Source: Posidonia oceanica
Lineage: Eukaryota; Streptophyta; Magnoliopsida; Alismatales; Posidoniaceae
DNA: 64,000 nt
NCBI GenBank assembly: GCA_037176725.1
Contig: JAZBRS010000076.1
Coordinates: 115,277,001 to 115,341,000 of the forward strand
Direction: 5' to 3'
Positions 20,648-30,878 of this stretch are shown here, in pieces. Within the stretch, counting starts at the first letter, position 1; each line of letters starts with the position of its first letter. Below the pieces are notes generated by a model, which saw only the letters and a list, made by a program, of their open reading frames with translations, made no database searches and was not told where the DNA came from. The position numbers and the translations under genes were made by a program.

Positions 20648-20776
20648 CGCAATGCTGTTTCCAGTTGATAGGACTGTAAACTATCCACCAGTTGATAGGA
20701 CTGTAAACTATCCGCCGGTTGACAGGACCGTAAACTGTCGTTCCAGATGATAGACTGTAAACTATCCGGCATTGCG
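20648..20776 (+). other. Branched module 4 (8-bp outer stem, four hairpins)
   Basis: Arms CGCAATGC (20648-20655) and GCATTGCG (20769-20776) pair perfectly. Inside: GATAG, GATAG, GACAG and GATAG hairpins. Confidence 0.72.
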
Positions 20777-20806
20777 TTATACGGCTGATATCCAGTAACT
20801 ATCACT

Positions 20807-20939
20807 CATGGTTTGTGGGTTTCCAGTTGATAGGACTGTAAACTATCCTCCAGTTGATAGGTCTGTAAACTATCCACCGGTTGACAGGACCGTAAACTGT
20901 CGTTAGGCTGATACTCCTAAACTATCACCCACAACCATG
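20807..20939 (+). other. Branched module 5 (13-bp outer stem with one bulge, four hairpins)
   Basis: Arms CATGGTTTGTGGGT (20807-20820) and ACCCACAACCATG (20927-20939) pair with a single bulged base. Inside: GATAG, GATAG and GACAG hairpins and a GATA/TATC hairpin. The arm sequence is unrelated to those of modules 1-4. Confidence 0.75.
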
Positions 20940-21056
20940 TTATACGGCTGATATCCAGTAACTATCACTCACAACTGCTCCGGTTGACAGGACCGTAAAC
21001 TGTCGCTCCCGGTTGATAGGACCGTAAACTATCCGGACGATAAGCCCGTCACCTTA

Positions 21057-21460
21057 TCATTTTTTTTCTCCTTTTCGGCGTGACCTTGTCCCAGGAAGAC
21101 GAAGTCACGCACCCCCTTTCTGCGATGGGAGAGTTGGCCTCTCTCCCCTCGCGCCCTTCTTTCCTGCTAGCTTGCTCCCCGGGCGGGGACCAGCTGCACC
21201 CTGTTTTCCTTCGCCTTGTCGTGCAAGCCTGGCCTCCCTGCCAGATATTCGCGCCACATCGCACCTTTTTACCATTTTCTTGCATCATCTCTGCATTTTC
21301 TTAGCTAGCACTGCATGTCATCTTAGCATCATCAGTATCACTTGCACAGCATCAGCATTTTCTTACAACTGCACTAACTTTTTACTAACTCTCGCATTGC
21401 ATTTAGCATATCACACACAGCACAGCATCCATCTGCACTGGCATTTTGCATTGCGGCAAC
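21057..21460 (+). other. 3' untranslated region with further stem-loops
   Basis: No gene. Perfect inverted repeats: GCGTGAC/GTCACGC (21078-21084 with 21104-21110) and GGGAGAG/CTCTCCC (21127-21133 with 21141-21147). A CTCCCCGGGCGGGG hairpin near 21175 resembles one half of the unit amplified as a satellite in element B (48300-49352). From 21290 on the sequence is CATCAGCA-like and AT-richer. Confidence 0.6.
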
Positions 21461-21499
21461 GGGCTACGATCTTCGGTGCATCCGCCGAATAAGTAGCTC
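21461..21499 (+). other. Conserved terminal stem-loop near the PPT (element A)
   Basis: Outer stem GGGCTAC (21461-21467) with GTAGCTC (21493-21499, one G-T pair); inner stem TTCGG (21472-21476) with CCGAA (21485-21489); loop TGCATCCG. Elements B (49817-49857) and C (54325-54365) have the same structure with a different outer-stem sequence. Confidence 0.7.
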
Positions 21500-21531
21500 A
21501 CGCCCATAGCAACCCGCTGCTCCCGCCGGTC

Positions 21532-21615
21532 AGATGGGGTGTCTTGTCAACCCTGAGCAGCGGCCGCGCTCCGCTTGCCCTCGCTCAGGGAGGGGCATCT
21601 GTTGACACCCCATCT
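21532..21615 (+). other. Inverted repeat spanning the PPT/LTR junction (element A)
   Basis: AGATGGGGTGTC (21532-21543) is the reverse complement of GACACCCCATCT (21604-21615) at the LTR start. Inside, GTCAAC (21546-21551) can pair with GTTGAC (21601-21606) and CCTGAGC (21552-21558) with GCTCAGG (21583-21589). The PPT falls in the unpaired part between the inner and outer stems. Confidence 0.7.
21587..21599 (+). other. Polypurine tract (element A)
   Basis: AGGGAGGGGCATC sits directly before the LTR start TGTTGACACC. Plus-strand DNA synthesis would be primed here. Element B has a near-identical tract (49943-49955), and C a variant (54452-54464). Confidence 0.8.
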
Positions 21616-24600
21616 TGGCAGGCCTGGACCCTTGGAGCCCTCTGGTTGATTGCTGGATCAAACCCCAACCAAACCCTAACCCTAACCCTCCTCTCAACCC
21701 TTCAAAATCAGCCCGTTTTGGCCTAAACCTTTACCCCCCTTCCAGACCTCTAAACCTAACCAAAATTCATAGGAAAACCCACCACTATCCGCCCAACAAA
21801 CCTACCCAAAAACCTAGGATTTTCCAAGCCTGACCCATTCCCAAAAACCCTAGAAAACTTAGGTGAAACTACCCTTTTTCTATGCCTTGAAACCCCTCCA
21901 AAACCTCCTTAGAATCAAACCAAAATTTCAGACCCAAGACTTCAAACCCCAGCCTACCCACCCACCAATTTTCACTCCATTCCAAGACCATTAGGACCCT
22001 CTTTCACCCGAATTATCCTTTTCTCTCTCCGGGATTATCATTTTCTCTCTCCTCTCTCTCTCCTGATTATCATCTCTCTTTTCATCCCTTTCTGATCCTT
22101 TTTCTGGTCTGGCTGTGGGCCCCCTCTGTGCTTCTATCCTTCCTCTATCCTATCCCTATTTTTACTTTATTTTTAACACTTTTCCTGAATTTTTAAAAAA
22201 TCGTTCTCCTCCAACCTATCTTTTCCTTTTTATTCCCCTTTTTATTCCATTTTTCCCTCCTTCTCTTTTCCCTTTTCTCCCTTTTGCAAAAATCCACAAA
22301 AACCCATAAAAATCTGTAAAATCTCAAAACATAAAACAAACAAATCAGTACCCTAAGAAAAACAATTAAAAAATGTTAAACAAGCAATTAACAACTTAAA
22401 CTTAACTTAAGCAAGCTAAAAAGAAAACCAAACATGCAAACTAAAAAATACAAAACAAATCAAAAGAAAACACTGAAAAATCAAGGAAAAAGCTAAAATA
22501 AAATCAAGACCCACCAAAGGTAAAAAACCCATCAGGAGAATTAAAAACAAACCCAAAAAGAAGAATTAAAAAAATCAAAATACTAGAACAAGTAATTAAG
22601 GAAGGCAAAAAACCTAACCTAGTAAACATAAGAAAAACAAGTTAAAAACTTAATTTAAAAAGAAAAGGAAAACACATCTGAAAAGCCTAAAAGACACTCT
22701 ATTAAACCAGAAAAATCCAACTAAAAACTTTAAGGAAAAACCAATAAATAAAAATCAAAACATAACTTAAAAGACTTAAGAAAGAAAAACCCTAAGAAGA
22801 CTACAACTTTAAAATCTAAAAACAACCCTGGTTAATACGAAAATAAATCCAAAAAAATCCTAATCAATGTCCTAAGTGTCCAACAAGGGAAGTAAAATTT
22901 TTAAAACAATTTAAAACAGGATTTAAACAAACATTTAATCAAGTGAAAATCAATTAAAACAAAACCAAAGCCCTAAAACCCTAATCAAACCCAAAACACA
23001 TTAAATCAACTCAAAATAACCACTAAAAATCTTAATTAAAGTCCTAACCCACAGCACAATCCTCCTGGCATTTTTACTTATTTTTAATTTATTTTTTACC
23101 TATTTTATTTCCCCATTCTACCCTCTCTTTCTTTCCTCCTTCTTTTTCTTTCTTTCTTTCTTTCTTTCTTTCCATACTGGGCTCAATCTGGCCCGTTTCT
23201 TTTTTCTTTTTTTCTTTCTTTTTCTTTCTTTCTTTTCCCTCGGCCCACAGCCCGACCCGCTCCTTCCTTCTTCTTCCTTCTTCTTCTTCTGCATTTCCAC
23301 CATTCTTTCTCTCCCGCGAGCAGCTGCTACAGCCCTCCCTCCATCGTTTGAAATTCAAGCTTCAATCCAATCGTCTACAGCAGCTCGCCGCCTCTCTTCT
23401 ATCTCAGCTTCTTTTCCGGAGGCATTGAATGCCGGTCGCCTCGCCGACGCCCTTCACTTCTGCTGCAGTGCCGCCGGTAGATTTCAAAAAGTTTCCAGCG
23501 CGCCAGCAGCCAGCCTCCTCCAGATAAAAAAAAGCCTCCCGTCCATTCCTTCAACTCGGTTGGTAACCATCAGTGAGCAAGCAAGCAACGAGAGACCACC
23601 AGCAAACCAGAGAGTAGAGGGCAAACCAGAGAGTAATTCCACCTTCTTCCCACCTGTGCGACCCGTTCTCCCTTCTTCCTCTTCATCCTTCCAGCCCAGG
23701 AGAAAGGAGAAGAGGGTTCGAGAGTCCAGTGCATCCCGGAGAGGCCACCTAATCCCAGAGCAGTCCCCTCCTGAAACCTCTCCCTTTCCTTCCTGAAAAT
23801 TCAGCAGACATCCTTCTTTCTTTCCCCATCCCCAGCACCACTTCAGACCCCCATCTCTCTCCCAATTACTCCCCCAACCTCACCCAGTACACAGCCAATT
23901 CCCTTCACCATCTCCCGGCCATTCTACCCACTGAAACCACCTTTGATCACCCCACATTCCCGCAGCAACCCAACACCAGCTCACTTCACAATTCCCTTCA
24001 CTCCAGCCCGCAACTTCCTTCCAAACTTCATCCAGATAATCACCAGACCCCCACCTTCCTAAAACACCTAACTTCCGGCCCGGCCATCCCCCACCGACTG
24101 CAAACTCCATTACAAACACCTGACCCAACTTCTGTCCAAAAATCGAACCAACCTTCAATCCCTCTCCACAGCCTCCAGAACTGCAATCCAATCACCCAGA
24201 ATCACCCACCGCACCTCCAGCAATCTTCCAGAACACTCCACCCGGCCTGAGGAGCAGCAAACACCCTCCCCGACCTCCGGCAGCATTCTGGGAACCCAAA
24301 AGTGCCGAACCCTCACCCGAGCTGTAGAGCTTCCGGCTGATCATCTGGGAAGCACCGGAGGGACGTTCAGAAGTCGCTCCAACCCTCGCGCGCGACGGAC
24401 GACGCCCGCTGCGACCGGACAATCTCCGCCGACCGGCCCTGGAACCACTGACGTCGGGGGAACGACTCAGACGCGGACTCAGGTACATTTTGCTTCCCTT
24501 AGCTTCCTCTTCCTTCCCTCTTGCTTCTCCAGCCTTTAGATTAGGATCTCCGGTCTTCCTGCTCCGAGTCAAGCTCCGGTCAGACCTTTCTTCTCCGGCG

Positions 24601-27600
24601 AGCCACTCCGGTCGTCCCGTCGCTCTGGCCAGCGGAACGCAGCTCTGGTGGATGCCGCAGGCCCGCACAGGTCTCAGGAACCTTCTCCGGCCCTCAGAAC
24701 GCAGCGTCGCTGCGTCGATCGGCCGGACGAAGTTTCTGAAGCTCCGCAGACCTCCGGCGACCGCTCCAGCCCGCTCCGGTCCACGCCGACCTCTGCCAAG
24801 CACCGTCCGACCTCCGTCAGTGCCAGGAGCCGCTCCCCCGCCGATCTGCGCCGCTCCAACACCCCTGTGCCGGCGTTCATGGACGCTGGCAGCTTGCTGC
24901 TACAGTGTCCATGGCCGTCGGCCATGGCACTGTTCACTTATTTTTCTGATATCTAAGTTTTCTTGCAAATATTGCATTTCTGGTCTGAGTTTTTTCATTT
25001 TTGCGCTCCAGTCCTTATTTCATTTATTCTGCTTGGTTTTTAATTAAATACTTTGCTAAATTGCATGATCTGTTTATGTTTTTCAGTATTTGCAAGTTGA
25101 TCCGTTTACTGTGCTGTGCTGTTGTATTTTTTTTGCTTTTAGCCCCTCTGTTTTCGTTTTTTGCATGTAAGTCCTGCACTAAATCATTTCATTTAAATGC
25201 ATTAACTTTACCATACTGCATTGCATCCTGGCCCCCTGCATGTTTTTATTTTTGCATTTAAGTCCCATGCACTGTAGCAACTTAGGATTTATTTTTCTAC
25301 TTCTGCATACTGCATTGCATTTTTTCCCTTCTGCTTTTGCATATTTGCAGTTAGGTCCATTTTAAATGGACAGTAACTGTGCTGCATGCATTTTAACTTA
25401 CTGCATTGCATTTTTAACCCCATGTTTTCCAGAAATTGCACTGTGGCCCTGTCATTTAAATTTCAGAGCATATTTTCCATACTAAATTGCATTTTTAGCC
25501 CCTGCATGACTTCAAAATCACACATAGGTCCTTGCATGTTTTAAAAAATCATGTGAAAAGACCATTTTGCCCCTAGGTTGCATTTTAGCCCCTATGCCTA
25601 CCAAATTTCGTACAGACCTTCCACTAGTACCCCCAGACTCCCTAGGACCTTGTTTTCTGGAAAATTTGCATTTTAGACCCTAGATTTTTTCAAAATTGCA
25701 CTCTGACCCCTTTTGGTTTCAAAATCTCTTTTAAAACATACCTTCTTTTCAAAACACCTTTCTGAGCCTAGTTTTTTGCCAAATAGACCCTTGGCTTCCC
25801 CTGTTTTCAAGGTCTTCTCCTATGGAACCCTGTTTTCTGGAAAATTTGCACTTTTAGCCCCTCTTCTTTTTCAAAATGCTTTCTGAACTCCTGGTTTTTC
25901 TCAAATTACTTCTCTTTACTCTTCTTGCTTTTGCATGCATCCTGCACTCATTTAGTCTTGCATTTTAGCATCTTCTTGCACACACTTAGCACTTCTAGCT
26001 CCCTTTCACTTGGGAGGCCCCTTTTGCACATCCCTAGGACCTCCTGAACACCTAGATCTGCTCTTCTCCCCTGTTCTGGCCCTTCTGCCTTGGAGCTGCG
26101 ATATCTTCCAATCCGGCCGTTGGATCTTCTCAAATGAGTTGCCCAGGCGACCGCAGCGAAGCGCTCTTCAGCACAGACCAGACAGATTTCAGATCAGGCT
26201 CCCGGATTTCCAGGTACGTCCTCCTGAACCCCTGCATTGCATTCATTTGCATGGCATTTGCACAGTTTTCCTCGTTTCTGCTTTCTGTCTCTTTGAGCAT
26301 GTAGAATAGGACTTCCCCTTTCTGCCTGTACCTCCCAATCTCCGTTTCGCGTATTCCTGTGCGTTTTGCGTTGTGTTTTCCCTGGATTTACCCCTTAATG
26401 TGACTTTCTTCCCCTCTTTCCACGATCCGATCGCATCGCGAGCTTTGGGCAGCATGCGAGACACATCGTGGAATGGTCTAGTGGGAAACAGCCGCAAAAA
26501 GGTGGTAATCCCTCCATTTGCCCCTTCTCCCCTCAGAAGGTCTTCACACCTACTCTGAGTGGTCTTAAACAGCGTTTGTTCTCATACACACGTTGTCTTG
26601 CCTCCCCTTCGCCCCCTTTCAATCTCTCTCTGCATCCTCGCATTTGCATGGCTTTTTCGAGGTTTTTGCTTCGCTGTTTTGGCACCGTTTCGCGTGCCCG
26701 CCCTCGTTTTCGCTCCGTTTTGCGTACCCATCTGTTTTCTTGTCTCGTTTTGCACACTGTCTTGCCTTCTCGTTCGTTTCATGTGCCGGTTTCTTTCTCT
26801 CGCTCCGTTTTGCGTACCTTTCTGATTTCTCGTCTCGTTTTGAGTAGTTCCCTGTTTTCTTGTCTCGTTTTGCGTGTTGTCTCGCTTTCTCGCTTGTTTC
26901 GCATGCCGATCTCGCTTCTTTGCATCGTTTTGCGTGCCTTTCTCGTTTCTCGCCTCGTTTTGCGTGTTTTGCGCCGTTTTCCCTTGCATGTCGATTGCAT
27001 TGCATGATTTTCCCGCTGTTTCGTTTTCTCGCTTGCATTTGCATATAGGGCTGTGATGCTTACTGCCTGGAGTTCTCACGAGCTAGGTTACGCCTGGTTC
27101 GGAACACAGACAGCGCAGCTGAGCACTTAGAGAGCACGTTTACTTCCTTGCATTGTTTCTTCCCACTTAGAGCACTCCTCGAGCATTCATTTAGGCATTC
27201 ATAGGCACATAGGCATTCAATACTGCATCTTTCTGCGTATGCGAGCGTAAGCCTAGAAAGACCAATTTTCGGGCGTGTCGGGGGTGCCTAATACCTTCCC
27301 CGCATGTAACAGGAGTCCTTACCCTGTCTTTTGGCCCGCAATGACCATACTGCCCTTATCCTAGGTTAGAGTCATCTCATTTGCATTTGTTTGCATTTGT
27401 TTCCCTTTGCATCGCTTTGCTTTGCATTTATCGCTCGGTTTTGCGCGTTAATTCACGCATTACCCCGGTTTTCCTCGTCTTCCGTTAATAGACGTGGTGG
27501 CGACTCTGATTTGTCTTATCTTTTCCTTTTTCTCCTCGATTTTAAGTGTTTTCGAGTTGAGCCTCTTCCTCGGATCTCAATCGCCGCTAAATAGCGAGCC

Positions 27601-27623
27601 TGGTTCCGATCGGGATCGCTACA
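21600..27623 (+). repeat. Element A 3' LTR, complete, 6,024 bp
   Basis: It begins TGTTGACACC and ends GATCGCTACA, the usual TG...CA borders. The first 800 bp are seen only here: telomere-like AACCCTAACCCTAACCC near 21670, then CTCTCTCC pyrimidine tracts. The rest repeats 1-5203, including the GC-rich block, the 30-bp minisatellite (26665-26995), the conserved core (27255-27326) and the PBS-like echo (27498-27508). At about 6 kb it is among the longer plant LTRs, as expected for Ogre-type elements. Confidence 0.95.
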
Positions 27624-27848
27624 TCATCTCACCCCCATTCGGGCCAATATTTCCCAACTATCCGGTGATGAGTCCGTTAACTCCTCGTGGGCCGATACTC
27701 CCTAACTATCTAGTGATGAGTCCGTCAACTCCTCACGGGCCGATACTCCCCAACTATCTAGTGATGAGTCCGTCAACTCCTTAGAGGGCCGATACTCCCT
27801 AACTATCTGGTGATAGGTTCGTTAACTTATCACCCCTTTCATCGTAGT
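27624..27848 (+). mobile_element. Fragment of element C (3' hairpin array) between A and B
   Basis: Units of about 47 bp alternate GATACTCCCTAACTATC-type and GATGAGTCCGTCAACTC-type hairpins and end with GTGATA/TATCAC (about 27812-27835). Similar units occur in the 3' regions of A and B. The sequence resumes at 52954 after element B, so it belongs to the element both were inserted into. Confidence 0.7.
27844..27848. other. Target-site duplication of element B, left copy (GTAGT)
   Basis: GTAGT directly precedes the B 5' LTR and is repeated exactly at 52954-52958 after the B 3' LTR. Confidence 0.9.
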
Positions 27849-30800
27849 TGTAGACACTCCAACTCGACGGGTCTTTTCAGTCGGAGAATCTCTAGAAGTT
27901 TGCTCGAATGATTGCTCAGAAGGTAGCTCAGAGGATCCTATTCCAAGCCTCACCCAAGACCTACCCAAAACCTACCCAAAAACTGTAACCAAGGCCTTTA
28001 AAAAACTTAACCTTAAAACCAAAAACCCTACAATCAAGCCCAACCTAAGCCCAACACACTGAGCTGTACAATTGGTCACCGGATGCAGGGGTGACTTGGA
28101 AATGTCGCCACTCCCAGAGGCGACTAGGTTAGGCGCCAATGCACCAGGCGACTGAACCTGCAAATCAGAGTGCCGTTCAAACCCATCCCGCGTGGCCGTT
28201 GCCGGTCGCTTCTCTCCTCCGACCTCTCCGCAATCATTCGCTACACCAGCTACGCGACAAACCTACTTACTCGGCACCCCCACCTGCCGATTTTCCCATT
28301 CTCACGAGCCTCCTCCTCGCTGTTTGAACCCATCTCGCCAGCCTCCCTTCTAGCCCTCCTCGGCGTCAACGCCTAGAGCCAGCCTTGACTTGAGCTCCTC
28401 CACCACTCCGTCGGCCCGTGAGATCCGCTCTCACGCTCCCTCACTATGCCGCTTCCTCCTCCCGGCCAGTGCCACCCTTTGAACAAAACCGATCCTTGCA
28501 CGAGAACCCAAGGCTATCACAAGAAATCGTCGGCCATTTGCCCATTGAAACCAGAGCGAATCCCCACTCCAGACCCCGAATTCCCCCCCAGAGTGAGTTC
28601 GTTAGTGATCCCAGAGTGTTCCCAAGCCATTCCCGCACGTGTCCGAGCATCCAGGAAGCCTCCTCGAGCCACGCCGACTTCATCTTCCTCGGCTCCGACA
28701 TCTTCTTCGGCGACATCCATTGTACCGACGAGCCACAAAAGGTAGGTCTGCCCATACCTTGCATGTCTGAGGGTCCGTGAAGGTTCCCGGACACATCCCC
28801 TCTCTTCCCCCGCATTCTATTTGCATGTCGGTACTTTCGGCCGACCCAACGGCCAACGATGCGCGACAACGCCGGCGAGCCGCTAGCGGTGGCGGGAAGG
28901 AGGCTCTAGCCTCCCTCTTTCACCCAAAATAGCCTCCTCGCATCCTCCTCGCTGCCTTGGTGCTTCCCAGTTGGAGGTACACTCCTTCGGTCGCCTCTAT
29001 GGCTGGAGAACGGCAAGCTCCGGCGGCCAAACGAGGAGGAGGTGGGTGGACCGCCTTGGTCCACCATTTTCCACACCGAGGGTGTGGTTGGGTTCGTGGG
29101 TGCACCGGCGTGCTTCCCCGACCCCTCCGACATTTTTCTGCTCCACCCAAGTGGTGGAATTGGGCGTTGAAGTCTGGTGACCGAACTGCCAGGTCAGTCG
29201 CCCACCAGACTGGCGACTGACCTGCAACCGCTTCAGTCTGCCTACCGGACTTTGAGTCATTGCTCCGGCTAACTCGAAGCTCCATTTTGCTTAATGTTTA
29301 TATGCTTGTATTCCTGGTACTATGATTTGCATGCTTGTAGCTTTAGATTTCTATTTGGCCTCGTTTTGAGTTCTTGGCGAGGTCTGGAAGTTTGCTGCTT
29401 GGGCTACCAGAGTTGCAGGTCCGTCGCCCCCTCTATGGGTGACTGGTCTGCAATTCCAGGTAGCCCTCCGATAGACTTTAGGCCGTCATACCTTGTGACT
29501 TGCTCAATGTTTTTTAGAACTGATTATATGCTTCGATTCCTGTATATGTGGGCTTCATGTTTGTATGCTTGGATCTATTTTTAGCATTCGATTTCTGCCT
29601 CGTATTCAGTAATGAAATCCACTGCCTGGGAACCCATGCGTGGTCGTCGCCGACTTCAGAGGCAACCAGCCCTGACGCCCCCAACTGAGGTGGCTTGGCT
29701 GGACGCTGCTTGAACTGGCGACCCAACCTACAGTTTCAGCAGAGGGTGAGCCACTTGTTTTGCCAACTTGCCGATTTGCCAATCTGCTTACATGTTTGAA
29801 TCTTGCATTGTTTTTGAAGCTGGATGTCTGGTCTGTGGTTTCCCAATTTCAATTTGCATTTTCGCATCGTTTTTGCATCCTTTTTGTGGCCATGAATGCC
29901 CCTATGTGGTGAGCAGAGCCTCTGTCTCCAGCGCCCCCCTGAATGGTGATCAGTCCAGACGCCCCTGAGACCAGCAGCTCTTGTCCTGATCCAAACAGAG
30001 CGTTCAGCCACCCATCTGCCGCCTTGCCACTTTATTGCCTTGATTTCATGACTTGTCTCTGCCTTGTTTTACTGTCATGCATGTGTTCTGTGGTTTTTCA
30101 AGTTTAATTTTCCACTTTGCATCGCTTTATTGCCCCTTTCATGGCCACAGATGCTATTGTATGGGGAGCAGAGCCTCTGTCTCCGGTGCCCCCCTGACCG
30201 GTGACCAGCCTAGACACCCCTGAGACCGGCAGCTCCTGCCTTGATCTAGACAGAGTGTCCAGCCACCTTGTCATCGCCTTCCGCTCACCGGATTAGCTGT
30301 TTCTGGCATCTGTTTTGTTTTTTTGACATTGTTTATCATGCTTTACGATGTTTTGATTTAGTCAATTGTTTTCAAGCATGTTTTGCTAAACTTGCATGGT
30401 TTACAATTGCATCCTGCATACCGCCTCCGGGCCAATCGAAACCGACACTAACCTGCCAACATTTAACCACACAAAAGCGGAAAAGCCTAGAAAGACTGAT
30501 TCCTCGGGTGTGTCGGGGGTGCCTAACCCCTTCCCCGTACGTAACAGGAGTCCTTACCCATTCTCTAGGCCACATCGACCTTGTGTCATATCCATTTGGG
30601 CCGGATTGACATATTTTTTGCATTGCTTGAGTTTTACTCGCATGTTTTCTCTTGGTTTTGCTAGTCTTCCCGTTTTTAATAGATTAGGTGACGACTCCAT
30701 TTTTCGCTGATTTCTCGATGTTTTCGAGTCGAGTTTCTCCCCAGATTCCCCACTAACCACGACTTCTCCCCCTCCCTCTCACGGCACGATTGCATCGTGA

Positions 30801-30854
30801 GCTATGGCAGCGTTGTGAGAACCGCCGTGGTAGGGTCGTTGGGATACGGTCACA
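27849..30854 (+). repeat. Element B 5' LTR, 3,006 bp
   Basis: It pairs with 49956-52953. It has several stem-loops with 9-nt loops (28104-28124, 29190-29224, near 29418-29454), the conserved core at 30488-30560 and a PBS-like echo (TGACGACTCCAT, about 30690) that matches B's own PBS variant. ORFs in it are short and not conserved. Confidence 0.92.
29171..29224 (+). other. 13-bp hairpin whose loop pairs upstream (possible pseudoknot)
   Basis: CAGGTCAGTCGCC (29190-29202) pairs perfectly with GGCGACTGACCTG (29212-29224). The entire 9-nt loop CACCAGACT is the reverse complement of AGTCTGGTG at 29171-29179. In the 3' LTR copy (about 51297) the stem has one mismatch and the loop complementarity is lost. 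Confidence 0.55.
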
Positions 30855-30860
30855 GGAAAG

Positions 30861-30878
30861 TGGCGACTCCACTGGGGA
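30861..30878 (+). other. Element B primer-binding site, tRNA-Arg type
   Basis: TGGCGACTCCACTGGGGA begins six bases after the LTR end. It differs from the element A PBS at two adjacent positions and from the expected tRNA-Arg complement at one. Confidence 0.85.

Larger units (their letters stand above)
20145..20978 (+). other. Outermost 9-bp pair enclosing the five modules
   Basis: GCAGTTGTG (20145-20153) is the exact reverse complement of CACAACTGC (20970-20978). All five modules lie between, so the region could close as one large multibranch structure. A single 9-bp match could arise by chance; its place directly beside the linker repeats argues for significance. Confidence 0.5.
19944..21056 (+). 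repeat. Array of about 33 short covarying hairpins
   Basis: Units have the form stem, 8-9 nt loop, stem. Examples are GATAG/CTATC with loop GACTGTAAA or GTCTGTAAA, GACAG/CTGTC with loop GACCGTAAA, GGTAG/CTACC with loop GACTGTAAA, GATA/TATC and GACA/TGTC with loop TCCAGTAAC, and GATAAG/CTTATC at both array ends (19944, 21038). Stem bases change in matched pairs while loop length stays fixed. Most hairpins from 20184 on are grouped in five larger modules listed separately. The block is non-coding. Confidence 0.85.
1..27623 (+). mobile_element. Element A: giant Ogre/Tat-type Ty3/gypsy LTR retrotransposon, nearly complete
   Basis: Seen: a 5' LTR truncated by the window edge (1-5203), PBS (5205), leader, gag-pro-pol in one frame, a PMD-like ORF, a long repeat-rich 3' region, PPT and a 3' LTR (21600-27623). 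Position 1 matches 22418, so about 818 bp of the 5' LTR are missing and the full element is about 28.4 kb. The two LTR copies show only scattered single-base and small indel differences over 5.2 kb, so the insertion is young. Known: multi-kilobase LTRs, a tRNA-Arg PBS, dual RNase H and tandem repeats before the 3' LTR are features of the Ogre/Tat group. Inferred: it inserted into the 3' region of element C. Its right-hand target-site duplication would be TCATC (27624-27628); the left copy is outside the window. Confidence 0.93.
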
